A stretch of 64,000 bases of DNA, taken from the NCBI GenBank assembly GCA_030684395.1, contig JAUXTT010000032.1, positions 1-64,000 of the forward strand, in the 5' to 3' direction. The position numbers and the translations under genes were made by a program. The stretch's first letter is position 1; the number at the start of each line of letters is the position of its first letter. Origin of the DNA: Bacteroidota bacterium. GTDB taxonomy: Bacteria > Bacteroidota > Bacteroidia > B-17B0 > Aurantibacillaceae. Below are positions 48,104 through 58,041 of the stretch, one piece after another. The notes under the pieces were generated by a model. That model saw only the letters and a list, made by a program, of their open reading frames with translations. It ran no database searches and had not been told where the DNA came from.

Positions 48104-50989
48104 TTATTCTGCTTTTATAACTTTTCCTTTAAAACGATTACCGGATGTTGTAACTATAGTGTATAAATATATGCCTCTGGAAAACTCTTCAGCATTAAGA
48201 TGAAGAGTTACTGTGAATTGTTCTTTTAAAACCGTTCTACCTGTAGCATCATAAAAAGTAATGTTAGACAATCCTGTTTCAGGAATATAAACATCAAGTG
48301 TAGTGGAAAAAGGATTTGGGAATACATGATTATTAGGAACAGCGAACTCTGTTTCATCAGGCATGTATTCGCCCTGATATTCATAGGCGCCAATATCTAT
48401 ATTATTTCCATATATCCTCGGATTTCCCAAAAAATCCTTACCTGGTAAAATATAGCCCGGAACCACACCTGTATTAATACAATGTGAAATATTATTTAAC
48501 GACCAATCGTAAGTTCCTATATTCTGCATGGGGCCAATAGAATCTGAGGGATCAACAAACTGTGGTAATGATGATATATTGTTCAGCCCTAAAGAGTCGA
48601 AATTACTTTGATTAATACAATTATTATTGATCTCATAATTAACCATTGAATGCCATTTCACATTATTATTTGAATCTAAAGGGTCAAAAAATATATTATT
48701 GAATAATTTAAAGTGCATCTCATATGAAGAGTTTCTGGTTGCATAAAAATTATTCCCAATTCCTCCTGCTGAAATATTATTACAAACAGTATTATTTATT
48801 AAAAAAACAGGATAACCGTGATTAGGCGCAAGATTAATACCTCCTCCATTAGATTGGACTGAATTATTAAAGACGAGATTCTGTGATATATAACTGTCAT
48901 CCAAAAAGGCCGTAATTCCTCCACACGTATAAGAATTGTTATTGTAAATTATATTATCCTGAATGAATGATCCTAAACCTTCTGCCTGGATCCCACCTTT
49001 ATTATTATGTATTGTATTACTTAATATATATGCTTTGCCAAACATATTTATGCCTTCATAAATATAATTATCATAGATATTGTTGAATTTGATAACACTC
49101 GGAACATATGTATGCCAATTTATTCCGCCACCATTTTTATCAAAAATATTATTGATCAGGTAACTTTCTCCGCAGCCATTACACTCAACTCCCCAATACG
49201 GAGTACCGTATACTCTGCTGTTGGTAAGATGAAGTTTCGGTTGATTGGTGGAGGCGTAAGAAATCAGCCTGATAGCACTTATCGGGCTCCATGGCTTTGG
49301 ACCACTAATATTACAATGGTCTATATGTCCTATACCCTTGTTAATATTAATTGTGGAGGTATTACATTTTTCAATAATATCACAATAATTAAAAACACAG
49401 CTATCATTAGGATTGGCCATATTTATAAATATACCACTCCAACCAACTGAAGTATCCTTCAAAGCAAACTGAACAGGATGCAATGAGTCTCCCAAAGCCC
49501 ATAGCGCACCCTCAACCGTAATCATAAGATCATCCATTATCTGCACATAAGTGCCTGCACATATGGTAACTTTAACACCCGCATTTATGAATACTCCTCT
49601 CCCAAATTTTAAGGTATCTGTACAAATAATAGTATCCTGTGAAACTGTACCTGCTATTCCATTAAATCCAATTCCCTTTAAAGAAACGCTCACAGTATCC
49701 ATATTTAAGGCGCTGATTCTCAAACTGTCATTATACACCTGATTAACTGAGGGGTCAAACTGAACATAAACAATTGTATCTTCAAATGGGTTCAGTGTAA
49801 CATTCAGACTACTCACAAATGACAAGGAATCAAAATTGATTTCAAAGTCAGCAGGTGCATTTAATGTAAGATTTAAGGGCATCTGCCCGGTGTTTTTCAG
49901 GTTGAATAGTTTTCTTTCAACTGTACCTGTTTTTTGATAACCATAATCCAATGTGTAAGTATTCAGCCTTATACGATATATTGTATCAGGATAAGCGCTT
50001 GATGTAGTTTGCTTTCTAAATATCTGACCTTTGCTGCCAATAGCTACAAGTAATCCGGTGGTATTAGAAAAAATATTTTTTAACGTATCTGATGTATAGT
50101 GATCACTTGACCAGTTATAACCTTTTGAATTGGTTACATAAATATTATTATTTGCCAAAAGATAACCATCAATTTCATTAATAAATTTCAGTTGCTTTAT
50201 TGTTTGGTCATCTATTTCTGTGTAAGATTGAGTGAGGGAATTTCCAGCATCCGTAGTTTTAAATATAGTTAGCGGAGACTGTTTTTGTACAAAATATCCA
50301 ATACTATCGTTTACAAATGAAACATAAGATTTTCCGAACCAAGGCTGAACAACATTTTGCCATGACTGCCCTTTATTACTTGTTCTCTTTGACTTATTAG
50401 TCCAGCTAGACATGCAGTGGAAAGTAGTATAGTATTCTGAACCTGTAATATAAACTATGCTATCATTGATTATTTCAAAACGACTTGTATTATCAACCCG
50501 GTCATATTCAAACTGCCAGGTAAGCCCATAATCGGTAGTTTTATATATCGAATAATTATCGAAGACATTATCACCAAGCCAATAACAATGAATAAAACCC
50601 GGCACAATAATAAACCCGGTTTTAGAACCAAAGAATCCTATATCTGTTATGGTATAGGTTAAATTAGTTACGAGATTCCAAGAAACACCTCGATCATCAC
50701 TCCGGTAAATGCAATTACCGCCTGCATAAAGAGTATCATTTCCCGCAGAACATATACTTGTAAAAATTCCTGTAAGTGTGGCTTGGGTACTCCATGTGTC
50801 TCCTTTGTCTGTTGTTTTTAAAACCTTGCCATCGGAAGATATTACAAACCCTGTGGAATCATTTACAAAACACCCATCAGCTAAATTTGAAGTAGTTCCA
50901 GATATTTCTGCTTGCCATTGAGCATGTGAAAGCGCACAATTGAAACAAAGCAGAATTACAAAAAAATATTTTAATAATTTACTGCTCAC
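48104..50989 (-). CDS. T9SS surface protein: BNR/YCF48-like propeller and beta-helix
   Basis: 961 residues: signal peptide (LLKYFFVILLCFNCALSHAQ), a propeller region with repeats such as VLKTTDKGDTWSTQATLTG, CIYRSDDRGVSWNLV and IFKTTDAGNSLTQS (photosynthesis-stability/BNR type), a choice-of-anchor-like Ig domain (LNTYTLDYGYQKTGTVERKL), right-handed parallel beta-helix coils (INNIFDKNGGGINW, ILSNTIHNNKGGIQA, YLINN/FLINNTVCNN) and a T9SS type A sorting domain (HVFPNPFSTTLDVYI ... GIYLYTIV ... GKVIKAE). Exported and surface-attached; a polysaccharide-binding role is possible for the beta-helix but no active-site pattern is visible. Confidence 0.88.
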   Translation of the reverse strand: MSSKLLKYFFVILLCFNCALSHAQWQAEISGTTSNLADGCFVNDSTGFVISSDGKVLKTTDKGDTWSTQATLTGIFTSICSAGNDTLYAGGNCIYRSDDRGVSWNLVTNLTYTITDIGFFGSKTGFIIVPGFIHCYWLGDNVFDNYSIYKTTDYGLTWQFEYDRVDNTSRFEIINDSIVYITGSEYYTTFHCMSSWTNKSKRTSNKGQSWQNVVQPWFGKSYVSFVNDSIGYFVQKQSPLTIFKTTDAGNSLTQSYTEIDDQTIKQLKFINEIDGYLLANNNIYVTNSKGYNWSSDHYTSDTLKNIFSNTTGLLVAIGSKGQIFRKQTTSSAYPDTIYRIRLNTYTLDYGYQKTGTVERKLFNLKNTGQMPLNLTLNAPADFEINFDSLSFVSSLNVTLNPFEDTIVYVQFDPSVNQVYNDSLRISALNMDTVSVSLKGIGFNGIAGTVSQDTIICTDTLKFGRGVFINAGVKVTICAGTYVQIMDDLMITVEGALWALGDSLHPVQFALKDTSVGWSGIFINMANPNDSCVFNYCDIIEKCNTSTININKGIGHIDHCNISGPKPWSPISAIRLISYASTNQPKLHLTNSRVYGTPYWGVECNGCGESYLINNIFDKNGGGINWHTYVPSVIKFNNIYDNYIYEGINMFGKAYILSNTIHNNKGGIQAEGLGSFIQDNIIYNNNSYTCGGITAFLDDSYISQNLVFNNSVQSNGGGINLAPNHGYPVFLINNTVCNNISAGGIGNNFYATRNSSYEMHFKLFNNIFFDPLDSNNNVKWHSMVNYEINNNCINQSNFDSLGLNNISSLPQFVDPSDSIGPMQNIGTYDWSLNNISHCINTGVVPGYILPGKDFLGNPRIYGNNIDIGAYEYQGEYMPDETEFAVPNNHVFPNPFSTTLDVYIPETGLSNITFYDATGRTVLKEQFTVTLHLNAEEFSRGIYLYTIVTTSGNRFKGKVIKAE

Positions 50990-51030
50990 TAATTATGATT
51001 TTAACGGTTATACTTACTATAAAGGTACAA

Positions 51031-51062
51031 AAAAACTCCAACCATTTCTGATCGGAGTTTTA
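51031..51062 (-). terminator. Terminator of the sdh operon
   Basis: On the minus strand AAACTCC pairs with GGAGTTT around a 14-nt loop (arms 51031-51039 and 51054-51062 on plus) and runs into a T-tract. It lies just downstream of sdhB. Confidence 0.75.
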
Positions 51063-51084
51063 TTATAATAAATCTAGAAAAAAA

Positions 51085-51861
51085 CTATTTCTTCACGTAA
51101 GTTAAGCTTGAGCTTAAGTATTCTCTATTCATACGGGCGATGTTTTCTAAAGAAATTCCTTTAGGACACTCGGCTTCACAAGCTCCGGTGTTTGTACAGT
51201 TACCGAATCCTTCTTCATCCATTTGACCAACCATGTTCAATACACGTCCTTTTGCTTCAACTTTACCTTGTGGTAATAACGCCAACTGAGAAACTTTTGC
51301 AGAAACGAACAACATTGCTGAACCGTTTTTACATGCTGCAACACAAGCGCCGCAACCAATACAAGCAGCCGCGTTAAATGCATCATCTGCATCGTCTTTC
51401 GGAATCAAAATATTGTTTGCATCTTTAGCATTACCGGTGTTCACTGATACGAAACCGCCTGAAGATATGATACGATCGAATGCACTTCTGTCAACTGCCA
51501 AATCTTTAATTACAGGGAAAGCAACACTTCTCCATGGTTCAACGGTAATAGTATCACCGTCTTTGAATGAACGCATGTGCAACTGGCAGGTTGTAACACC
51601 TTGCTTTGGGCCATGTGGTTGACCATTGATATACATACTGCACATTCCACAAATACCTTCGCGGCAATCGTGATCAAATGCAATAGGCTCTTTTCCTTCG
51701 TTGATCAGTTTTTCGTTTAATACGTCAAACATCTCCAAAAAAGACATGTCGGTAGAAATACCTGTAACATTGTGTGTTTCTAAATTTCCTTTAGCATTGG
51801 AGTTTTTTTGACGCCACACTTTTAAGGTAAGATTCAACATTTTTTCACCGGAACCGCTCAT
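51085..51861 (-). CDS. sdhB: SdhB/FrdB: iron-sulfur subunit
   Basis: 258 residues. N-terminal [2Fe-2S] ferredoxin domain with [16 protein letters not shown] and a fourth Cys in TTCQLHM; C-terminal cluster domain with [15 protein letters not shown] and [15 protein letters not shown]. It carries electrons between the flavoprotein and quinone in succinate dehydrogenase/fumarate reductase. ATG 51861 or, seven residues in, 51840. Last gene of the sdh operon, separated from sdhA by an unrelated four-helix-bundle gene. Confidence 0.95.
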   Translation of the reverse strand: MSGSGEKMLNLTLKVWRQKNSNAKGNLETHNVTGISTDMSFLEMFDVLNEKLINEGKEPIAFDHDCREGICGMCSMYINGQPHGPKQGVTTCQLHMRSFKDGDTITVEPWRSVAFPVIKDLAVDRSAFDRIISSGGFVSVNTGNAKDANNILIPKDDADDAFNAAACIGCGACVAACKNGSAMLFVSAKVSQLALLPQGKVEAKGRVLNMVGQMDEEGFGNCTNTGACEAECPKGISLENIARMNREYLSSSLTYVKK

Positions 51862-51871
51862 AAACTATAAT

Positions 51872-52336
51872 TTAATAATTAGTATTACCACCACTTGTTT
51901 TTAACTTGTTATTCAATGACTTGATAAGGCCATTCAACATTTTTTTAACTTCATCAACGTAACCTAACAACTTAGTTTCTTCTTCAGCTGTTACAAGGTC
52001 TACATTTTTAAGTACGATCAAATATGTTTCAGTAGTGAATAGAGAAGCTCTCGCTGTCTTTAATAACTGAAGATAATTTTTTGTATTTTTTCTTCCCCAC
52101 CCTTCCGCTATTTTAGCAGGAATAATCACAACCGCACTGTTCAAATGACTTGCAAAAGCCAACTTCTCTGAATCGGGAAGTCGCTTGGTAACATTATACA
52201 CACCCTCAACCAATTGCATAGCTCTTTGCCATACAATAAGATCGCGATAAGTAGTTACTTTCGCTCTTAATCCCACCGCTTTTTCTTCGTCAAACATGTT
52301 GTCGAAGCTGTTACCATCTACATTCATTTTGTACAT
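51872..52336 (-). CDS. Four-helix-bundle (23S rRNA IVS-type) protein
   Basis: 154 residues. The core TYRDLIVWQRAMQLVEGVYN ... VVIIPAKIAEGWGRKN ... YLQLLKTARASLFTTETYL is the four-helix-bundle family first known from 23S rRNA intervening sequences and now found scattered in many genomes; function unknown. An unusual 27-residue N-terminal extension (NVDGNSFDNMFDEEKAVGLR) precedes the core. It sits between sdhA and sdhB on the same strand (131 bp after sdhA, 10 bp before sdhB), so it interrupts a normally compact operon. Whether this is insertion or a stable association cannot be told here. Confidence 0.88.
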   Translation of the reverse strand: MYKMNVDGNSFDNMFDEEKAVGLRAKVTTYRDLIVWQRAMQLVEGVYNVTKRLPDSEKLAFASHLNSAVVIIPAKIAEGWGRKNTKNYLQLLKTARASLFTTETYLIVLKNVDLVTAEEETKLLGYVDEVKKMLNGLIKSLNNKLKTSGGNTNY

Positions 52337-52467
52337 TTTAATAGTAAATATAATTTGAATTATTTTTCCCTATAACTCAAAGGTTTGGTTTGTGTTTCTG
52401 TTAGTTTTGAGTATTAAGTTATCAGATCGGGCTAAAAACTCCCCGCTCTAAACTCAAATCTATTATT

Positions 52468-54453
52468 TTATTTATAAGAACGTTGAGCAATTTTAATATT
52501 CTCGTATTTCAATTCTTCTTTGTGTAATTCCCAATTTCCTACTTCTTTCATTTCCCATGCGGCAACATAAGCGTAGTTAACGTCATCGCGTAAAGCTTCA
52601 CCTTCTTCCGTCTGGAACTCTTCACGGAAGTGACCACCACAGCTTTCGTTACGGTTCAGTGCGTCTTTACACATTAACTCTCCCAATTCAAGGAAGTCAG
52701 CAACACGGGCTGCTTTTTCCAATTCAGGATTAAACTCATCTGCCGAACCCGGTACACGAACATCTTTCCAGAATTCTTCACGTAGTTTTTGGATTTCAAC
52801 AATAGCTGATTTTAAACCTGCTTCGTTACGAGCCATACCACATTTATCCCACATGATCTTACCTAATGCTTTATGAAAATGATCAACAGATTTGGTTCCT
52901 TTAACGGACATCAATTTATTGATACACTCCTGAACTTCAGCTTCTGCTTTTACAAATGCCTCGTGATCGGTTGATATTGCTTTTGTTCTGATCTCTTCAG
53001 ATAAATAATCACCAATTGTATATGGTATAACGAAATAACCATCAGCTAATCCCTGCATCAAAGCAGAAGCTCCCAAACGGTTAGCTCCGTGATCAGAGAA
53101 GTTTGCTTCACCTAATGCATACATACCCGGAACAGTTGTCATTAAGTTGTAATCAACCCACAAACCACCCATAGTATAATGCACCGCAGGATAAATACGC
53201 ATTGGTAATTCATACGGATCTTCACCTGTGATCTGTTTGTACATATCAAACAAATTACCGTATTTCTCTTTCACTACTTCGCGGCCCATTTCGCGGATCT
53301 TTTCTTTTGTTGGATTTTGCAGGCTTTGTTTGTTAGCTTCAATTTGTCCATAACGCATCATGTTAGCTTCAAAATCAAGATAAACAGCCAATTTACTGTT
53401 ACCTACTCCAAAACCTGCATCACATCTTTCTTTAGCAGCACGCGATGCAACATCACGCGGTACTAAGTTACCGAAAGCAGGGTATCTTCTTTCCAAATAA
53501 TAATCTCTTTCTTCTTCAGGAATTTCACTTGGTTTACGTGTATCTCCTGCCTTTTTTGGAACCCAAATACGACCATCATTACGTAAGGACTCTGACATCA
53601 AAGTTAATTTTGATTGATGATCTCCACTCACGGGAATACAGGTTGGGTGAATTTGAGTATAACAAGGATTTCCGAAGAATGCGCCTTTTTTATGTGCTTT
53701 CCATGCAGCAGTTACGTTACTTCCCATTGCATTGGTAGAAAGGAAAAATACGTTTCCGTAACCACCTGTTGCCAATAATACTGCATGACCAAAATGTTTC
53801 TCTAATTTTCCGCTGATAAGATCACGTGCTATTATCCCACGTGCTTTTCCGTCAATTACAACCACGTCTAACATTTCGTGACGCGCATATAATTTAACAG
53901 CACCCATACCAACCTGGCGTTGTAATGCTGAATAAGCTCCTAATAATAATTGTTGCCCGGTTTGTCCTGCAGCGTAGAATGTACGTTGAACCTGAGTTCC
54001 ACCAAAAGAACGGTTACTTAATGTTCCGCCATATTCGCGTGCAAAAGGTACACCTTGTGCCACACACTGATCGATGATAGCACCGGATACTTCAGATAAA
54101 CGATGAACGTTTGCCTCACGTGCACGGTAGTCACCACCTTTAATAGTATCGTAGAATAAACGGTAAACACTGTCGCCGTCGTTCTGATAATTTTTAGCTG
54201 CGTTTATACCACCTTGTGCAGCAATACTGTGTGCACGACGGGGTGAATCCTGAAAACAAAATACTTTTACTTTGTATCCCATCTCTGCCAAAGAAGCGGC
54301 CGCCGAAGCCCCCGCCAAACCTGAACCTACAATGATAACCTCAAGGCTACGTTTGTTTGCAGGATTAACCAAATGTACAGTAGAGCGGAATTTCGTCCAT
54401 TTTTCTTCTATTGTACCTGCAGGAATTTTAGCGTCTAATTTTGATGATGACAT
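52468..54453 (-). CDS. sdhA: SdhA/FrdA: flavoprotein subunit
   Basis: 661 residues: FAD-binding start ([20 protein letters not shown]), covalent-FAD His in [33 protein letters not shown], active-site region [35 protein letters not shown] and the C-terminal domain [11 protein letters not shown] ... [14 protein letters not shown]. Catalyses succinate/fumarate interconversion at the membrane with SdhB and SdhC. The Bacteroidota enzyme can work as fumarate reductase; direction cannot be read from sequence. Confidence 0.96.
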   Translation of the reverse strand: MSSSKLDAKIPAGTIEEKWTKFRSTVHLVNPANKRSLEVIIVGSGLAGASAAASLAEMGYKVKVFCFQDSPRRAHSIAAQGGINAAKNYQNDGDSVYRLFYDTIKGGDYRAREANVHRLSEVSGAIIDQCVAQGVPFAREYGGTLSNRSFGGTQVQRTFYAAGQTGQQLLLGAYSALQRQVGMGAVKLYARHEMLDVVVIDGKARGIIARDLISGKLEKHFGHAVLLATGGYGNVFFLSTNAMGSNVTAAWKAHKKGAFFGNPCYTQIHPTCIPVSGDHQSKLTLMSESLRNDGRIWVPKKAGDTRKPSEIPEEERDYYLERRYPAFGNLVPRDVASRAAKERCDAGFGVGNSKLAVYLDFEANMMRYGQIEANKQSLQNPTKEKIREMGREVVKEKYGNLFDMYKQITGEDPYELPMRIYPAVHYTMGGLWVDYNLMTTVPGMYALGEANFSDHGANRLGASALMQGLADGYFVIPYTIGDYLSEEIRTKAISTDHEAFVKAEAEVQECINKLMSVKGTKSVDHFHKALGKIMWDKCGMARNEAGLKSAIVEIQKLREEFWKDVRVPGSADEFNPELEKAARVADFLELGELMCKDALNRNESCGGHFREEFQTEEGEALRDDVNYAYVAAWEMKEVGNWELHKEELKYENIKIAQRSYK

Positions 54454-54494
54454 ATATGAAAATGTTGTCCCAATAACTATCGGGAGATTATTAT

Positions 54495-55160
54495 TTATTT
54501 AATTAATCCAAAATGTATTGTTAAAGGCATTGCTGCGAACAACAAACAAACCACGTAAGAAAATGCAGCACCTGTAACGCTTAATAATTTTGAGTATTTT
54601 TTATGCGTAAGACCTAGTGATTGGAATGCTGATTTAAATCCATGTAACAAATGGTAACAAAGAGAGATTACACCTAACATGTAAACAGCAACAAAATACC
54701 ACTTAGAAAAAACCTCTTTCATGCTTTCGAATGTGTTATGCTCGGTGTGTGTGAAAACAGCCACTTTAGTAGGAACCCAAAAGTTAGCCAAATGAACTAC
54801 TAAAAAGATTAGTAACAAAGAACCTAAAATTCCCATTGAACGGCTGTACCATTTACTATTTGCGTTTCCATTGGTAACAGCATACTTAACCGGACGAGCT
54901 TTGTTGTTTTGAATAGTTAAGGTTAATGCCATAAAAATATGTGCGATCAAACCTGCAAATAAACCGATCTCTAAAATCCTGACAATTGGGTTGTGCGCCA
55001 TAAAATCTGCACCGGCATTAAAAGAAACTCCACCATCATTGCAGAATATAAAAGAATTTAATGTAACGTGAACCACTAAAAATGAAATGAGGAATAAACC
55101 TGTAAGCCCCATTATAATTTTTTTCCCGATTGTAGATTTGGAAAAGTTTTGTTTGCTCAT
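54495..55160 (-). CDS. sdhC: SdhC: single cytochrome b membrane subunit
   Basis: 221 residues with five membrane segments ([100 protein letters not shown]). His residues in [24 protein letters not shown] and CYHLLHG are candidates for binding two b hemes, as in the diheme B-type fumarate reductase/SDH membrane anchor. First gene of the operon, with a good promoter 38 bp upstream. Confidence 0.94.
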   Translation of the reverse strand: MSKQNFSKSTIGKKIIMGLTGLFLISFLVVHVTLNSFIFCNDGGVSFNAGADFMAHNPIVRILEIGLFAGLIAHIFMALTLTIQNNKARPVKYAVTNGNANSKWYSRSMGILGSLLLIFLVVHLANFWVPTKVAVFTHTEHNTFESMKEVFSKWYFVAVYMLGVISLCYHLLHGFKSAFQSLGLTHKKYSKLLSVTGAAFSYVVCLLFAAMPLTIHFGLIK

Positions 55161-55197
55161 AAACTGTTTTTTTGTCGATTTGATATATTATCGGCAA

Positions 55198-55230
55198 CAA
55201 ATATAGCTTTCGACACTACAAAAACAAAGG
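55198..55230 (-). promoter_or_regulatory. Promoter of the sdh operon
   Basis: On the minus strand CCTTTG (plus 55225-55230) is followed after exactly 19 nt by TATATTTG (plus 55198-55205), a full match to the Bacteroidota -33/-7 consensus. It gives a leader of about 30 nt. No regulon box is present. Confidence 0.75.
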
Positions 55231-55477
55231 TTATTGGCAGGTTTCTTCCCTATTGATTTCAACCGTCTATTAACAGGCAAAATTAAATGTTAAATAGGAC
55301 TTGTTTAGAATGGTTTTAAATAGAAAAATTCAATGTTCTATAACAGGCATCTTCATCCTGTGCTACCTAATGTATGGAATTTTCAGCCATTCCTGCTGAA
55401 AATCAGGTTTTTGTATGAATCTTATCATTTGCCCTGCTTTATAAACCCACGTACTTTGTCAAAAAAAAAAGAACAAC
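55231..55477. other. Divergent intergenic region
   Basis: About 250 bp between the sdh promoter and the T9SS gene on the plus strand. TACTTTG (55451-55457) is a likely -7 core for the latter. Short imperfect fold-backs (TTTTCAGC...GCTGAAAA near 55380-55403) are present. No gene supported. Confidence 0.4.
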
Positions 55478-56866
55478 ATGAAAAAAATTCTACTACTAGC
55501 GTCCATCGGAATTACCTCAATAAGCGAGTTTAATGCTCAGTCAATTCCAAATCCTAGCTTCGAAAACTGGAGCACCACAAACTATGAACAGCCAAACCCG
55601 TGGAATACTGCAAACACTGAAAACCTGCGCAGAGGCGGGCCAATAAATGTCACGAAAGTTGCAGGCGTATCAGGATTTGGAGTAAGAATGGAAACAGCCA
55701 TCATAAATCCTGATACATTTAATGCTTATATTATAAATAGCAATGGTGATCCTATGGCAGGCGACGGAGGTGTGCCATATTCACAATTGCCTACTGCTAT
55801 TACCGGTTCTTACCGTTATAACCTGGGGGTTAATGATACCGCAATCATTTTGGTATTCTTTAAAAAGAACGGGGCTGTTATAAGTAACGATATTATTAAA
55901 ATTAAAGGAACAGGCAATCAACCTACATTTGCTGCTTTTAGCTTTCCTTTAACTGTTTCTGTTATTCCCGATTCAGTGATCGTTGCCGCTGCAAGCAGTA
56001 ATGCTATCACAAATGAAGGGGTTACTAACGGAAGTTTTCTTGAATTAGATAACCTTGGATTTAGCGGTCCGGGCGTTACTCAAGCATTGGCAGGTGGGAA
56101 TTTTGATAATTGGACCTTATACACTCAAAATGTGTTAATGGACTGGAGAACTCAGGGAGAAGGTGTCTCCAAAGTTTCGCCGGGGCATTCAGGTTCTTTT
56201 GCTGTACAAATGGTAACTATGGATTACGGTCCGGGTGAAGGAATCCATGCATCCAGTGTAAGTATTGGCGAACAAAGCCAGTCAGGGCCAATTGGAGGAA
56301 TGCCTTTTACTAATCAATTTGATACTTTATGTGGTTATTATAAATATTTCACTCCTTCAAACGACTCAGCGGCAGTTATGTATAATGTAATGAGTAACGG
56401 AATGAACATTGGTGGTATGTACGAAAGCTTTGGCCCGGCAAGTAACTGGACTTATTTCGAATTACCTATTTTTTCTTTCACTCCTCCCGATACGCTTAAT
56501 ATAAACATGCACTCTTCAGCTAATTATCCTGTAGATAATTCAACGGCAGGAAGCACTTTTATAGTGGATGATGTTCATTTGAAATCGCAGTTGGTAGGTA
56601 TAAAATCACTAAATCCATTTGATATGGTTTTTAGCACTTATCCAAATCCTGCTACCGAATTAGTAAATATCAGTTGGAATAAAACTATTAATGAAAACTT
56701 TAATATTAAAGTGTATTCAATAACAGGTCAGTTGATCTCTTCCGAATCAGTTAAAAGCGGAAGTTCAGGTTATCAATTAAATGTAAAGGACTACGCAGAT
56801 GGAACCTATTTAGTAAATATTGAAAGCAGTACTAAAATATGGAGAACTGCTTTTATCAAAAAATAA
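55478..56866 (+). CDS. T9SS-exported protein with two beta-sandwich modules
   Basis: 462 residues: signal peptide (MKKILLLASIGITSISEFNA), two related beta-sandwich modules each opening with a 'feature-W' pattern (IPNPSFENWSTTNYEQPNPW; GGNFDNWTLYTQNVLMDWRT) and containing Gly-rich SGSFAVQM or GFGVRMET strands, then a T9SS type A sorting domain (STYPNPATELVNISWN ... GTYLVNIESSTKIWRTAFIK). The modules resemble the PCMD/carbohydrate-binding type of jelly roll, but no ligand residues can be named. Expected at the cell surface or secreted. Monocistronic. Confidence 0.82.
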   Translation: MKKILLLASIGITSISEFNAQSIPNPSFENWSTTNYEQPNPWNTANTENLRRGGPINVTKVAGVSGFGVRMETAIINPDTFNAYIINSNGDPMAGDGGVPYSQLPTAITGSYRYNLGVNDTAIILVFFKKNGAVISNDIIKIKGTGNQPTFAAFSFPLTVSVIPDSVIVAAASSNAITNEGVTNGSFLELDNLGFSGPGVTQALAGGNFDNWTLYTQNVLMDWRTQGEGVSKVSPGHSGSFAVQMVTMDYGPGEGIHASSVSIGEQSQSGPIGGMPFTNQFDTLCGYYKYFTPSNDSAAVMYNVMSNGMNIGGMYESFGPASNWTYFELPIFSFTPPDTLNINMHSSANYPVDNSTAGSTFIVDDVHLKSQLVGIKSLNPFDMVFSTYPNPATELVNISWNKTINENFNIKVYSITGQLISSESVKSGSSGYQLNVKDYADGTYLVNIESSTKIWRTAFIKK

Positions 56867-56897
56867 AATCAACATTATACTAAAGCCAAAAACCGAG

Positions 56898-56928
56898 AAG
56901 CTCTGTAATTTTTTTACAGGGCTTTTTG
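56898..56928 (+). terminator. Terminator after T9SS gene
   Basis: AAGCTCTGTAA (56898-56908) pairs with TTACAGGGCTT (one T-G wobble), followed by a T-run. Confidence 0.82.
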
Positions 56929-57037
56929 GTTCAATAATGGAAACAGGTGGGGCAGGGTTTCCAAACCATGATTCTGCTAAACCAAAATTAAGTATTAGAA
57001 ACAATTAAAGGGATACGAAAATTTTATGGATAGTGTT

Positions 57038-57225
57038 TTAAATCTCAGTGTAGACAGGGTGTGCTGAACTTCGGACCTCATAATAAAAAAGCCTAACTAT
57101 TGCCATAAAATCATATGCAATCATTACCAAAATTACTTGATCACTAGTGGTAATATTTAAAGTATCCAAATTGGCACCGTGATTAATTTCTCCAATTCCA
57201 GATACAATCTCTCCACAGTGGCTTA
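57038..57225 (-). pseudogene. Possible C-terminal remnant of a peptidase gene
   Basis: The 56930-57396 region has no complete gene. On the minus strand a frame from about 57225 to a TAA at 57038 reads EIVSGIGEINHGANLDTLNI then TTSDQVILVMIAYDFMAIVR, which has the look of the C-terminus of M28-type peptidases (NH-N-DTyd----DL---a---A----A-R). It has no start and no upstream continuation. Low confidence; it may be chance. Confidence 0.2.
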
Positions 57226-57396
57226 ATTAAAGCAGTTGCCGGCATTGTTTTAGAATGATATTGCCTATTATTTTATTTTTTAATCTTGGGAAGTAATAGT
57301 AAAAGACATTAAATGAGCAAGTTAGTTATATTGCCAAATTAAATTGATAAGAATCATTTGTAGACTTTAATATGTGAGTTTAAATTTGGGGTTGTT

Positions 57397-57990
57397 ATGA
57401 GGAATAAAGATGTTTTTATAAAGCAATTGGTTGCGAAAATTGATTTCGGTAAAGGTGTTTCAAATAAAATAATTGAGGACATAAATAAGAGTGTATTTTG
57501 TAATTATAAAAGTGCTGGTGAGATTGTTTTATTGGAAGGGAAATTATGTAACGATTTATTCTTCCTGAATAAAGGGTTATTACGTTCTTATTATTCAAAT
57601 TCAGATGGAGATGATGTAACGTCATCCTTTGTACAGGAAGGTGAGTTTTTCACAAACGTTTATGGTTTTAATTCAGGATCCCCTTCGAATGAATCAATTG
57701 CTGTAATTGAAGATGCAATATACTGTTCGATAAATAAAGATGATTATATGAAACTTACGTTGAAGTATTCTGAATTAGCAATGTTGAATTATTTCATAAT
57801 AAATAATCATAGAATAGAACTTGAAGAACGTATTCGGATGCTTCAAAATTTAGGAGCGAAAGAAAAGTATCGTGCTTTTGTGTTGAATTATAAAAAAATT
57901 ATTGATAAAGTAAAACTCATGCACATAGCATCTTTCTTAGGTATTCGACTAGAAACACTTTCCAGGATAAAAAAAAATAATATAATGTAA
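57397..57990 (+). CDS. Crp/Fnr-family transcriptional regulator
   Basis: 197 residues: a cyclic-nucleotide-binding-type beta-roll (CNYKSAGEIVLLEGKLCNDL ... FFLNKGLLRSYYSNSDGDDV ... FVQEGEFFTNVYGFNSGSPS), a dimerisation helix (FIINNHRIELEERIRMLQNL) and a C-terminal winged helix (MHIASFLGIRLETLSRIKKN). This is the Bacteroidota Crp/Fnr type without canonical cAMP-contact residues or an Fe-S Cys set. The ligand is unknown. It lies 51 bp before a T9SS protein gene, which it might control. Confidence 0.9.
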   Translation: MRNKDVFIKQLVAKIDFGKGVSNKIIEDINKSVFCNYKSAGEIVLLEGKLCNDLFFLNKGLLRSYYSNSDGDDVTSSFVQEGEFFTNVYGFNSGSPSNESIAVIEDAIYCSINKDDYMKLTLKYSELAMLNYFIINNHRIELEERIRMLQNLGAKEKYRAFVLNYKKIIDKVKLMHIASFLGIRLETLSRIKKNNIM

Positions 57991-58041
57991 TTTGACATTT
58001 GTCAAGCGAAAAATCTTATGTATGTAATAACTTAGCTGAAA

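Noticed and set aside
54464-54486. Third full copy of the CCCGATAGCTATCGGG palindrome
   Set aside because: The sequence here is CCCAATAACTATCGGGAG with both arms mismatched. It is related but too degenerate to list as a feature.
57608-57622. GATGATGTAACGTC, similar to the distal regulon box
   Set aside because: It lies inside the Crp/Fnr coding region, lacks the GTGAAT part and has no second box 21 bp on.
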